Positions 35,854 through 44,769 of a DNA stretch of 64,000 nucleotides are shown piece after piece. Numbering within the stretch: the first letter of the stretch is position 1; every line of letters starts with the position of its first letter. The notes beneath the pieces were generated by a model. It saw only the letters and a program-made list of their open reading frames with translations. It did no database searches and had not been told where the DNA came from. The position numbers and the translations under genes are program-made. Source of the DNA: Vibrio methylphosphonaticus. GTDB taxonomy: Bacteria; Pseudomonadota; Gammaproteobacteria; Enterobacterales; Vibrionaceae. The stretch spans positions 1-64,000 of the forward strand of contig NZ_JAMKMS010000022.1 of the NCBI RefSeq assembly GCF_023634655.1. Direction: 5' to 3'.

Positions 35854-36597
35854 GTGAGCTATCGAATACTAACTATCATGCTGTGCTTACCCATATTATC
35901 AGGCTGCTCTGACTACGAGTGGGGATGGTATGTCTTAAATCCAACCACCGAACAAGGTCAAATCAACCTTAAGTTTCTTCTTGCCGGTTTTAAAGACACG
36001 ATTTATGTTTCTTTACTCAGCATGTTGTTTGCGATGTCCATTGGGTTGCTGGTGGCCTTTCCAGCTCTCTCCAGTAACAACTGGCTCAAGGCTATAAACC
36101 GAATCTATGTTGAGGTGATTCGTTCTATTCCTGTTTTGGTGTTATTGCTCTGGGTTTACTACGGCATGCCAACCCTAATGGATATTTCTCTTAATCATTT
36201 TTGGGCGGGTGTGATTGCTTTAACTATCGCAGAAAGCGCCTTTATGGCTGAAGTCTTTCGGGGTGGGATTCAAGCGATCTCCAGAGGGCAGCACGAAGCA
36301 TCCGAATCGCTAGGGCTAAACTATTGGCAAAAAATGCGACTGGTCATTTTACCTCAAGCTTTCAGGCAGATATTGCCACCACTTGGGAATCAGTTTGTCT
36401 ACATCCTCAAGATGTCATCACTGGTGAGTGTCATTGGCTTAAGCGACCTCACGCGTCGTGCCAATGAATTGGTGGTTAATGAGTACTTACCACTAGAGAT
36501 TTATAGCTTTTTAGTCCTAGAATATTTGGTTCTCATTCTTGTGGTATCACAAGGGGTGCGTTGGGTAGAAAAGCGCATCGCCATCCCAAGCCACTAA
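35854..36597 (+). CDS. Amino acid ABC transporter permease with N-terminal lipobox-like segment
   Basis: A 247-residue His/Glu/Gln-type permease (HisM/GlnP family). The inner-membrane BPD domain runs from about residue 46 and the coupling-helix EAA motif region is ASESLGLNYWQKMRLVILPQA. The N-terminus is odd: a short hydrophobic stretch ends in L15-S-G-C18, a consensus lipobox, followed by DYEWGWYVLNPTTEQG. GTG start with AGGGA upstream. It faces away from the solute-binding gene at 34985, and no ATP-binding gene accompanies the pair. Confidence 0.87.
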   Translation: MSYRILTIMLCLPILSGCSDYEWGWYVLNPTTEQGQINLKFLLAGFKDTIYVSLLSMLFAMSIGLLVAFPALSSNNWLKAINRIYVEVIRSIPVLVLLLWVYYGMPTLMDISLNHFWAGVIALTIAESAFMAEVFRGGIQAISRGQHEASESLGLNYWQKMRLVILPQAFRQILPPLGNQFVYILKMSSLVSVIGLSDLTRRANELVVNEYLPLEIYSFLVLEYLVLILVVSQGVRWVEKRIAIPSH

Positions 36598-36602
36598 AAA
36601 CG

Positions 36603-36627
36603 AAAAAGGCCTCGAAGAGGCCTTTTA
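36603..36627. terminator. Bidirectional terminator between permease and glmU
   Basis: AAAAGGCCTC (36604-36613), loop GAA, GAGGCCTTTT (36617-36626), serving the convergent permease and glmU genes. Confidence 0.88.
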
Positions 36628-36659
36628 TCAATATAGATTCACACTTTAAAAAGTGATAA

Positions 36660-38021
36660 CTACTTTTTCTTTACTGGGCGCACCCAGCCTGCGATACGGC
36701 GTTCTTTAGCGCGGGTAATGACTAACTCACCGGCAGCTACATCTTTCGTTACCGTTGCTCCAGCACCAACAGTGGCGCCATCCGCAATCGTGACGGGCGC
36801 AATTAACTGAGCGTCAGAACCAACAAAAACATCGTCGCCGATTAACGTCTTAAACTTATTCGCACCATCGTAATTACACGTAATCACACCTGCACCAACA
36901 TTAACTCGCTGACCGATCTCTGCATCACCAAGGTAAGTCAAATGATTGGCTTTAGAACCTTCACCCAAACGGGTATTTTTCACTTCAACAAAGTTACCCA
37001 CGTGTGAGTCATTGCGAAGATCAGCGCCAGGACGAAGACGGGTAAACGGCCCAACAGTACAAGCCTCACCAATGGTAGCCCCTTCAATCACACTGTATGG
37101 ACGAACAATCGTGTTGTCATCAATTTCACAATCTTTCAGTACGCTACCCGCACCGATAACTACGTTATCACCTAAAGAGACGGATCCCTCAATAACCACG
37201 TTCACATCAATCTCTACGTCCATGCCACATTGCAATTGACCACGTAGATCAAAACGGCTTGGATCGCGCAGCATCACACCCTGCTCTAGCAGTTTTTGCG
37301 CTTGCATAGATTGGAAAGCTCGTTCCAGGCGAGCAAGCTGAGCGCGATCATTAACCCCTTCCACTTCAATAGGGTTTGCTGGATGTACCGCCTCTACCGC
37401 GCGACCTTCATTATGAGCGGCGGCTATAACATCTGTCAGGTAGTATTCACCTTGCGCATTGTCATTACTCAAACCAGATAACCAACGCTTAAGATCACCG
37501 CCAGTTGCAACCATCACACCGGTATTGATCTCTTTAATCAGCTTCTGCTCTTCCGTGGCATCTTTTTGTTCCACAATCGCCACAACCGGACCATTCTTAC
37601 GCACGATACGACCATAGCCCATAGGGTTATCCAAAACCACGGTCAATAACGCAATACCGCCATTTGGTTGAGCGTCAAGTAGGTTTTCAATGGTCTGGTC
37701 TGAGATAAGCGGTACATCACCGTAAAGCACCAATACTTTTTCATCATCAGCAAAGTGAGGCGAAGCTTGGTCAACGGCATGACCCGTCCCTAATTGGTCC
37801 GCTTGCAATACCCAGTTTACACGCTCTTGTTGCAACTCGGATTGCATCATCTCCCCACCATGACCGTAGACCAGATGAATATTTTGCGACCCTAAGCCTT
37901 CGCATGTATCAATAACATGCTTAACCATCGGCTTTCCAGCAAGTGTATGTAACACTTTCGGTTTATTAGAATACATGCGGGTACCTTTACCCGCGGCAAG
38001 CACAACTGCACTAAATTTCAT
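36660..38021 (-). CDS. glmU: Bifunctional GlcNAc-1-phosphate uridyltransferase / glucosamine-1-P acetyltransferase
   Basis: A 453-residue cytosolic enzyme making UDP-GlcNAc for peptidoglycan and LPS. The N-terminal Rossmann uridyltransferase opens with LAAGKGTRMYSNKPKVLH (8-25) and contains YGDVPL; the C-terminal left-handed beta-helix acetyltransferase (about 250-453) has hexapeptide repeats and NYDGANKFKT. Located downstream of the atp operon as in E. coli, but glmS does not follow here. A long inverted repeat precedes it (38112-38145). Confidence 0.97.
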   Translation of the reverse strand: MKFSAVVLAAGKGTRMYSNKPKVLHTLAGKPMVKHVIDTCEGLGSQNIHLVYGHGGEMMQSELQQERVNWVLQADQLGTGHAVDQASPHFADDEKVLVLYGDVPLISDQTIENLLDAQPNGGIALLTVVLDNPMGYGRIVRKNGPVVAIVEQKDATEEQKLIKEINTGVMVATGGDLKRWLSGLSNDNAQGEYYLTDVIAAAHNEGRAVEAVHPANPIEVEGVNDRAQLARLERAFQSMQAQKLLEQGVMLRDPSRFDLRGQLQCGMDVEIDVNVVIEGSVSLGDNVVIGAGSVLKDCEIDDNTIVRPYSVIEGATIGEACTVGPFTRLRPGADLRNDSHVGNFVEVKNTRLGEGSKANHLTYLGDAEIGQRVNVGAGVITCNYDGANKFKTLIGDDVFVGSDAQLIAPVTIADGATVGAGATVTKDVAAGELVITRAKERRIAGWVRPVKKK

Positions 38022-38111
38022 TATTATTGACCATCTGACGTTAATTTAAGCTGAATCCATTCTAACGATGATTGAGCCGGATGTTAATTCTGTTGTGATA
38101 GATTTTTCGTG

Positions 38112-38145
38112 ATGTATTAAAGTTAAATATATAACTTTAATACAT
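38112..38145. repeat. 14-bp-arm inverted repeat upstream of glmU
   Basis: ATGTATTAAAGTTA (38112-38125) and TAACTTTAATACAT (38132-38145) are exact inverted copies around AATATA. All A/T-rich, no G/C core, between the atp terminator and the glmU start (91 bp upstream). Could be an operator or an RNA hairpin in the glmU leader. Confidence 0.7.
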
Positions 38146-38156
38146 ACATAGAGCAA

Positions 38157-38181
38157 AAAGGCGACCATAAGGTCGCCTTTC
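38157..38181. terminator. Terminator of the ATP synthase operon
   Basis: AAAGGCGACC (38157-38166), loop ATAA, GGTCGCCTTT (38171-38180). On the minus strand it is followed by TTTTTGC, as expected for a terminator after atpC. Confidence 0.9.
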
Positions 38182-38200
38182 TCATCGCTGCTAATCGAGA

Positions 38201-38623
38201 TTAGCGACGTTTTTTTGTCAGCTCGATTACTCGAAGCTGAGCAATGGCTTTAGCCAGTTCACTGGCCGCTTGCGCGAAGTCCATATCGCCATGCTGATTC
38301 GAAATATTCTCTTCAGCTTTGCGTTTGGCTTCTTCTGCCTTTGCTGCGTCTAGCTCTTCACCACGAATTGCAGTATCAGCCAGTACAGTCGCTGTACCAG
38401 GCTGAACTTCAACAATACCACCCGAGACATAAATGAACTCTTCGTGGCCGTGCTGTTTAACGATACGCACCATACCAGGCTGAATAGCGGTCAGCAGCGG
38501 TGTGTGACCATGGAAAATACCAAGTTCACCTTCGCTACCGGACACCTGAAACGTCTCAACAAGACCTGAGAAAAGTTTTTGCTCAGCGCTTACTACGTCT
38601 AGGTGAAAGGTTATTGCTGCCAT
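38201..38623 (-). CDS. atpC: F1Fo ATP synthase subunit epsilon
   Basis: A 140-residue central-stalk subunit: N-terminal beta-sandwich (about 1-85, with GSEGELGIFHGHTPLLTAI) and C-terminal two-helix domain (about 88-138) that can inhibit ATP hydrolysis. Last gene of atpIBEFHAGDC, 18 bp after atpD; terminator at 38157-38181. Confidence 0.97.
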   Translation of the reverse strand: MAAITFHLDVVSAEQKLFSGLVETFQVSGSEGELGIFHGHTPLLTAIQPGMVRIVKQHGHEEFIYVSGGIVEVQPGTATVLADTAIRGEELDAAKAEEAKRKAEENISNQHGDMDFAQAASELAKAIAQLRVIELTKKRR

Positions 38624-38641
38624 ATCGCCTCCTATTTAGCC

Positions 38642-40045
38642 TTATAGCTTCTTAGCATTCTCGATAGCATCGTCGATAGTACCGCAGTACATAAACGCTT
38701 GCTCTGGAATGTCATCGTAGTCACCAGCTAGTAGACCTTTGAATCCACGTAATGTCTCTTTAAGAGGTACATAGATACCAGGGTCGCCAGTAAATACTTC
38801 TGCTACGTGATAAGGCTGAGTTAGGAAACGTTCAATCTTACGAGCACGAGATACAAGTTGCTTATCTTCTTCAGAAAGCTCATCCATACCTAGAATCGCA
38901 ATGATATCTTTCAGCTCTTTATAACGCTGAAGCGTTTGCTGAACACCACGAGCCACATCATAGTGCTCTTGACCAACAACTAGTGGGTCAAGTTGACGAG
39001 ATGATGAATCCAGTGGGTCGATTGCAGGGTACAAACCCATTGCAGCAATACTACGGTTTAGCGTTACTGTCGCATCCAAGTGAGCAAACGTTGTTGCTGG
39101 TGATGGATCCGTCAAGTCATCCGCTGGTACGTATACCGCTTGAATCGAAGTGATCGAGCCTGATTTCGTTGATGCGATACGCTCTTGTAGTACACCCATC
39201 TCTTCTGCAAGAGTTGGCTGATAACCTACCGCTGATGGCATACGACCTAGAAGTGCCGATACTTCTGTTCCCGCAAGGGTATAACGATAAATGTTATCGA
39301 TAAACAGTAGTACATCACGACCTTCATCACGGAATCGCTCAGCCATTGTCAAACCAGTCAGGGCAACACGTAAACGGTTTCCTGGTGGCTCGTTCATTTG
39401 GCCGTAAACCATTGCTACTTTAGATTCTTCAGGGTTTTCAACGTTTACAACGCCTGCTTCCTGCATCTCAAAGTAGAAATCGTTACCTTCACGAGTACGC
39501 TCACCTACACCAGCAAATACTGATAAGCCTGAGTGTTGTAGTGCGATGTTGTTGATAAGTTCCATCATGTTGACGGTCTTACCTACACCAGCACCACCAA
39601 ACAAACCAACTTTACCACCCTTCGCGAATGGGCAGATCAAGTCGATGACTTTTACACCCGTTTCGAGAAGCGAAGTTTCGCTAGATTGCTCTTCATAGCT
39701 TGGTGCACTACGGTGAATTGCATAACTTTCTTCTGCACCGATCTCGCCACACTCATCAATCGCGTCACCAAGGACGTTCATGATACGACCTAGGGTCTTA
39801 GTACCGACTGGAACTGAGATTGGAGCGCCAGAATTCTCAACTGTCAAACCACGACGTAAACCATCAGAGCTACCCATTACGATACAACGAACTACGCCAC
39901 CGCCTAGCTGTTGCTGAACTTCAAGAACAAGACGTTCTTTTGATTCATTTACGTTCAGAGCGTCATATATATTAGGAACATCGCTCTGTGGGAACTCTAC
40001 GTCGACTACCGCACCGATGATCTGTACGATCTTACCTGTAGCCAT
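38642..40045 (-). CDS. atpD: F1Fo ATP synthase subunit beta
   Basis: A 467-residue catalytic F1 subunit. Walker A GGAGVGKTV (about 150-158), GERTREGND with the catalytic glutamate, and DVLLFIDNIYRYT (Walker B) are present, as is the DELSEEDK segment of the C-terminal DELSEED lever. Slightly longer than E. coli (460). Preceded by atpG with a 33-bp gap. Confidence 0.98.
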   Translation of the reverse strand: MATGKIVQIIGAVVDVEFPQSDVPNIYDALNVNESKERLVLEVQQQLGGGVVRCIVMGSSDGLRRGLTVENSGAPISVPVGTKTLGRIMNVLGDAIDECGEIGAEESYAIHRSAPSYEEQSSETSLLETGVKVIDLICPFAKGGKVGLFGGAGVGKTVNMMELINNIALQHSGLSVFAGVGERTREGNDFYFEMQEAGVVNVENPEESKVAMVYGQMNEPPGNRLRVALTGLTMAERFRDEGRDVLLFIDNIYRYTLAGTEVSALLGRMPSAVGYQPTLAEEMGVLQERIASTKSGSITSIQAVYVPADDLTDPSPATTFAHLDATVTLNRSIAAMGLYPAIDPLDSSSRQLDPLVVGQEHYDVARGVQQTLQRYKELKDIIAILGMDELSEEDKQLVSRARKIERFLTQPYHVAEVFTGDPGIYVPLKETLRGFKGLLAGDYDDIPEQAFMYCGTIDDAIENAKKL

Positions 40046-40078
40046 CGTTAATCCTCTATCTATTTCGTTTTACCTAAG

Positions 40079-40945
40079 CTAAACCGCAGATGCACCTGAA
40101 ACGATTTCTGACAGCTCTTGTGTAATCGCCGCTTGACGCGCCTTGTTGTACACAAGCTCTAAGTCATCTATCAGGTTGCTCGCATTGTCTGTTGCAGCTT
40201 TCATTGCAATCATTCGAGCCGCTTGCTCACTGGCAAGGTTCTCTACCACACCTTGATACACTTGAGATTCGATATAACGAAGCAATAGTGCATCTAGTAA
40301 TGGTTTAGGCTCTGGCTCATAAATGTAGCCCCAAGAATGTTCACGCTGCATTTCTTCGCTGTCTGATTTAGGCAAAGGTAGCAATTGATCGATCGTTGGT
40401 TCCTGTACCATAGTGTTAACAAAATGGTTATACACTACATACAGGCGATCTAATTCGCCGTCGTCATATTTCTTCAGCATAACGCCAACCGTACCGATGA
40501 GTTCTTCTAAGCTTGGGCTATCGCCCAGACCAGAGACCTGTGCCGCTACTTTTGCGCCGCTGTTATTGAAAAATGCTGTTGCTTTTGAGCCTATTACTGC
40601 CAGCTCAATCTCAGCACCTTTCTCTTTCCAATCCTTAAGTTCAAGGACGGTTTTTTTGAACAAGTTAATGTTCAAACCGCCACACAAACCACGGTCGGTA
40701 GAAATAATGACGTAACCAACACGCTTGGCTTCACGCTCTTCTAGGTACGGATGTTGGTACTCTAGATTTGCGTTTGCCAAATGACCGATCACTTTACGCA
40801 TAGTTTCAGCGTATGGACGAGAAGCTTCGCGCAGTTCTTGCGAACGACGCATTTTTGAAGCTGCTACCATTTCCATCGCTTTCGTAATTTTCTGAGTGCT
40901 CTTCACACTACCGATTTTATTACGTATCTCTTTTGCGCCGGCCAT
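40079..40945 (-). CDS. atpG: F1Fo ATP synthase subunit gamma
   Basis: A 288-residue rotor shaft subunit with the N-terminal AKEIRNKIGSVKSTQKITKAM coiled-coil helix, the DRGLCGGLN motif and the C-terminal helix ending AAITQELSEIVSGA. Length matches E. coli (287). It lies between atpA and atpD in the standard order. Confidence 0.97.
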   Translation of the reverse strand: MAGAKEIRNKIGSVKSTQKITKAMEMVAASKMRRSQELREASRPYAETMRKVIGHLANANLEYQHPYLEEREAKRVGYVIISTDRGLCGGLNINLFKKTVLELKDWKEKGAEIELAVIGSKATAFFNNSGAKVAAQVSGLGDSPSLEELIGTVGVMLKKYDDGELDRLYVVYNHFVNTMVQEPTIDQLLPLPKSDSEEMQREHSWGYIYEPEPKPLLDALLLRYIESQVYQGVVENLASEQAARMIAMKAATDNASNLIDDLELVYNKARQAAITQELSEIVSGASAV

Positions 40946-40986
40946 CGTTACTCTCCATAAGCGGTGACCAAAAGGTCACCCACTAA

Positions 40987-42528
40987 TTACCAAGTCTGGG
41001 TTGCTTTGAAATCGTCCGTCAGCGTTTTCAGCTGCGCTTCGATTTCTTTGTTGTAAGCACCCGTTGTGTTGATCTCTTTAATAAGATCAGCATACTGGAT
41101 TTGAGCGTACGATAGTAAAGCTGCTTCGAAGTCTAGAATCTTATTGATTTCTACATCTTCCAAGTAACCACGTTCCGCTGCAAAGATCACTAGCGCTTGG
41201 TCAAATACTGACATAGGAGCGTATTGCTTCTGCTTCATCAACTCAGTGACTTTTTGACCGTGGTTCAACTGACGCTTAGTTGCTTCATCTAGATCAGATG
41301 AGAACTGAGCAAAAGCTGCTAGCTCACGATAAGCCGCTAGTGCAGTACGAATACCACCCGATAGCTTCTTGATAATCTTAGTCTGAGCTGCACCACCTAC
41401 ACGAGAAACTGAAATACCAGGGTCAACGGCAGGGCGTACGCCCGAGTTGAATGCTTCAGTTTGTAGGAAGATCTGACCATCAGTAATCGAGATTACGTTT
41501 GTCGGTACGAATGCAGATACATCACCAGCTTGAGTTTCGATAATAGGAAGAGCGGTCAAAGAACCAGTCTTACCTTTTACTTCACCATTTGTGAAACGCT
41601 CTACGTACTCTTCGCTTACACGAGCTGCACGCTCTAGAAGACGAGAGTGAAGGTAGAATACATCACCAGGGAAAGCCTCACGGCCAGGTGGACGTTTCAA
41701 TAGTAGAGAGATCTGACGGTAAGCGACGGCTTGCTTAGATAAGTCATCATAAACAATCAGCGCATCTTCACCACGGTCACGGAAGTACTCACCCATTGCA
41801 CAACCTGAGTATGGAGCCAGGTATTGAAGTGCAGCAGATTCAGATGCCGACGCAACAACCACAACTGTGTTTGCTAGCGCGCCATGCTCTTCCAGTTTGC
41901 GTACTACGTTTGCAATTGTTGATGCCTTTTGGCCAATCGCTACATAGATAGAGAAGATACCAGAATCTTTCTGGTTAATGATTGAGTCGATCGCCAGTGC
42001 TGTTTTACCAATCTGACGGTCACCGATAATAAGTTCACGTTGACCACGACCGATTGGGATCATTGAGTCAACAGACTTATAGCCGGTTTGTACTGGTTGA
42101 TCGACCGATTTACGGTCGATTACGCCAGGTGCAATCACTTCTACTGGTGACGTAAGCTTCGCTTCAATTGGACCTTTACCGTCAATCGGCTCACCTAGTG
42201 TGTTAACAACACGACCAAGCATTTCAGGACCAACTGGTACTTCAAGAATACGACCAGTTCCGGTTACTTTCATGCCTTCTCTAAGGTTGGCATATGGTCC
42301 CATTACTACCGCACCAACCGAGTCACGCTCGAGGTTAAGTGCAAGTGCGTAACAGCCACCCGGTAGTTCAATCATTTCGCCTTGCATCACGTCCGCTAGG
42401 CCGTGAATGCGAATGATACCATCGCTTACCGATACGATAGTACCTTCATTACGAGCTTCACTTACAACGTCGAAAGATTCGATACGTTGCTTGATTAGGT
42501 CGCTAATTTCTGTGGAATTAAGTTGCAT
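40987..42528 (-). CDS. atpA: F1Fo ATP synthase subunit alpha
   Basis: A 513-residue non-catalytic F1 subunit, same length as E. coli AtpA. Walker A GDRQIGKTA (about 169-177), ALIVYDDLSKQA and the arginine-finger region GGAAQTKIIKKLSGGIR are intact. 12 bp after atpH. Confidence 0.98.
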   Translation of the reverse strand: MQLNSTEISDLIKQRIESFDVVSEARNEGTIVSVSDGIIRIHGLADVMQGEMIELPGGCYALALNLERDSVGAVVMGPYANLREGMKVTGTGRILEVPVGPEMLGRVVNTLGEPIDGKGPIEAKLTSPVEVIAPGVIDRKSVDQPVQTGYKSVDSMIPIGRGQRELIIGDRQIGKTALAIDSIINQKDSGIFSIYVAIGQKASTIANVVRKLEEHGALANTVVVVASASESAALQYLAPYSGCAMGEYFRDRGEDALIVYDDLSKQAVAYRQISLLLKRPPGREAFPGDVFYLHSRLLERAARVSEEYVERFTNGEVKGKTGSLTALPIIETQAGDVSAFVPTNVISITDGQIFLQTEAFNSGVRPAVDPGISVSRVGGAAQTKIIKKLSGGIRTALAAYRELAAFAQFSSDLDEATKRQLNHGQKVTELMKQKQYAPMSVFDQALVIFAAERGYLEDVEINKILDFEAALLSYAQIQYADLIKEINTTGAYNKEIEAQLKTLTDDFKATQTW

Positions 42529-42540
42529 GCTCCATCCCCA

Positions 42541-43074
42541 TCAAGACTGCATTGCATCACTCAGGCGGTTCAAACGACCGCGTGCTGAGTTATCAATTAC
42601 AAGATCTCCGGCTCGAATAATAACCCCACCAAGTAGGGTCTCATCTACACTGCAATTCAGCTTAACTTTACGCTCAAAGCGTGTTTCAAGTTTGCTACTG
42701 ATCTCAGCAATTTGCTCATCGGTTAGTTCGCTTGCAGACATTACGTCTACATCGATGAGTTTTTCGTGCTGTTTTTTCAGCGCGACAAACTCAACTAACA
42801 CGGTAGGCAATACCGCTAATCGACCGTTTTCAGCCATCACTTTTATCAAGTTATGACCAAAAGCATCAAACTGTTCACCGCCAACCGTAATGAAAATCTC
42901 TGCAATTTTTTCTGCAGTCACAGAACCTGAAAGCAAGTCTGCGATATTTTCATTGCTGGCGATTTCCGCGGCGAAAGTTAGCATGTCGACCCATTGGTCT
43001 AATGCGTTCTTTTCAACCGCAAAGTCAAAAGCTGCTTTAGCATAGGGGCGTGCAATTGTTGTCACTTCAGACAT
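42541..43074 (-). CDS. atpH: F1Fo ATP synthase subunit delta
   Basis: A 177-residue OSCP-type peripheral-stalk subunit joining F1 to the b dimer: N-terminal helical domain (about 1-105, ARPYAKAAFDFAVEKNALDQW) and C-terminal domain with ETLLGGVIIRAGDLVIDNSARGRL. Same length as E. coli AtpH. Between atpF and atpA. Confidence 0.97.
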   Translation of the reverse strand: MSEVTTIARPYAKAAFDFAVEKNALDQWVDMLTFAAEIASNENIADLLSGSVTAEKIAEIFITVGGEQFDAFGHNLIKVMAENGRLAVLPTVLVEFVALKKQHEKLIDVDVMSASELTDEQIAEISSKLETRFERKVKLNCSVDETLLGGVIIRAGDLVIDNSARGRLNRLSDAMQS

Positions 43075-43088
43075 GGGCGCCCCTTGCT

Positions 43089-43559
43089 TTAAAGTTTTGC
43101 AGTAATGTTATCAAGAATATCTTTTTGCGCATCTTTATCGATACTACGCTCAAGGATTTTCTCAGCACCAGCTACAGCCAGAGTTGCAACTTGTTTGCGC
43201 AGCTCATCGCGGGCACGGTTACGTTCAGCTTCAATTTCTGCTTCCGCTTGCGTTAGGATGTTCTGACGTTCAGTCAGAGCTTCTTCACGGGCTTCATCAA
43301 CAATTTGTGCTTTACGCTTATTTGCCTGCTCAATGATCTCAGTTGCAGTGCGCTTCGCTTCTTTCATTTGGTCAGAAGCGTTGGCTTGTGCTAGATCCAA
43401 GTCCTTTGCAGCTCGTTCAGCTGCCATAAGACCGTCAGCAATTTTTTTCTGACGTTCTTCAATCGCATTCATGATTGGTGGCCATACATATTTCATGCAG
43501 AACCAAACAAACATAGCAAATGAGATTGCTTGACCTAGCAGAGTTGCGTTCATATTCAC
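43089..43559 (-). CDS. atpF: F1Fo ATP synthase subunit b
   Basis: A 156-residue peripheral-stalk subunit: one N-terminal membrane helix (about 5-25, GQAISFAMFVWFCMKYVWPP) followed by a long charged amphipathic helix that dimerises. Length equals E. coli AtpF. 14 bp upstream of atpH. Confidence 0.97.
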   Translation of the reverse strand: MNMNATLLGQAISFAMFVWFCMKYVWPPIMNAIEERQKKIADGLMAAERAAKDLDLAQANASDQMKEAKRTATEIIEQANKRKAQIVDEAREEALTERQNILTQAEAEIEAERNRARDELRKQVATLAVAGAEKILERSIDKDAQKDILDNITAKL

Positions 43560-43639
43560 AACAGCTACCCCTCTAATATTTCATTGATTAGCTAAAATTA
43601 ATCAGATGACAAGTCCAAAACCTGTCAGAGAAAAGCTGA

Positions 43640-43894
43640 TTAACCTAGCTGACCAACGAATGGGTTCGCGAATGTGAATAGCAGTGCGATAACCACACCG
43701 ATCATAGGAACCGCATCAAGTAGACCAGCGATGATAAACATCTTAACTTGAAGCATCGGAGCCATTTCAGGTTGACGAGCTGCGCCCTCAAGGAATTTAC
43801 CACCTAAAAGACCGAAGCCGATCGCCGTACCAAATGCTGCCATACCGATCATGATACCTACGGCGATTGCAGAAAAGCTCAGTAAAGTTTCCAT
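43640..43894 (-). CDS. atpE: F1Fo ATP synthase subunit c
   Basis: An 84-residue two-helix proteolipid of the rotor ring. The ion-carrying acid is D60 in GLLDAVPMIGV, and the polar loop is ARQPE. The residues around helix 1 resemble proton-coupled E. coli c rather than the Na+-binding signature, so a H+ enzyme is inferred. Start at 43894 is set by GGAG in the leader; an in-frame TTG at 43906 overlaps that site. About 80 bp separate it from atpF. Confidence 0.97.
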   Translation of the reverse strand: METLLSFSAIAVGIMIGMAAFGTAIGFGLLGGKFLEGAARQPEMAPMLQVKMFIIAGLLDAVPMIGVVIALLFTFANPFVGQLG

Positions 43895-43957
43895 TACTAT
43901 CTCCAATTTATAGTTGTTGGCTTAAAGTTGCCCAAATAAAAAGCGTTAATTAAATAA

Positions 43958-44761
43958 TTAGTGATCGTCTTCGTGAGCCATTGATAGATAAACAATTGTT
44001 AACATCATGAACACGAAAGCTTGGATCAAAATAACTAGAATATGGAATATTGCCCATGGTAATGAGCCCATCCATTGTAAATACCACGGTAGCATTGCAG
44101 CACAAAGAATAAATACAACTTCACCCGCAAACATGTTACCAAACAAACGCATACCTAGTGATAGTGGCTTCGAAAGCAAAGACACAACCTCGATAAGCAT
44201 GTTAAATGGAATCATGATTGGATTGTTAAATGGGTGGAGTGTCAACTCCTTGATGAACGTTACTGGTCCTTTTACTTTGATGCTGTAGTAAATCATCAGA
44301 GCAAAAACACCTAACGCCATAGCCATGGTGATATTAACATCTGCAGAAGGAACCACTTTCATATAAGGGATACCAATCTGCTCTGCAGAGTAAGGTATGA
44401 AGTCAATAGGAACTAAGTCCATGACGTTCATTAAAAATACCCAACAGAAGATAGTTAGTGCTAAGGGTGCTATTAGCGCATTGCGTCCATGAAACGTTTC
44501 TTTGACGTTTTCGTCAACGAATTCAACGACCATTTCAACAAAACACTGCAGCTTGCCCGGCACACCAGCTGTTGCTTTCTTAGCTACTGAGCGAAATACT
44601 CCTAAGAATATAAGACCAGTCAACACAGAAAAAAACAGGCTATCGATATGTACGTTCCAGAAACTCGTCTCCTCCACTAAACCTAAACTTCCTAACGAAA
44701 GGTTAGTTAAGTGGTGAGAGATGTATCCGGCCGATGTAAGCGCTTCACCTGGCGCAGCCAT
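43958..44761 (-). CDS. atpB: F1Fo ATP synthase subunit a
   Basis: A 267-residue integral membrane stator subunit forming the proton half-channels. The essential arginine is in LSLGMRLFGNMFAGEVV, and the C-terminal helix ILVILIQAFVFMMLTIVYLSMA is typical. Slightly shorter than E. coli (271). 8 bp downstream of atpI. Confidence 0.97.
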   Translation of the reverse strand: MAAPGEALTSAGYISHHLTNLSLGSLGLVEETSFWNVHIDSLFFSVLTGLIFLGVFRSVAKKATAGVPGKLQCFVEMVVEFVDENVKETFHGRNALIAPLALTIFCWVFLMNVMDLVPIDFIPYSAEQIGIPYMKVVPSADVNITMAMALGVFALMIYYSIKVKGPVTFIKELTLHPFNNPIMIPFNMLIEVVSLLSKPLSLGMRLFGNMFAGEVVFILCAAMLPWYLQWMGSLPWAIFHILVILIQAFVFMMLTIVYLSMAHEDDH

Positions 44762-44769
44762 AACTCATC

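Noticed and set aside
42407..42856. 149-codon ORF antisense to atpA/atpH
   Set aside because: Lies wholly across two intact ATP synthase genes; composition is the mirror of their codons, a typical shadow.
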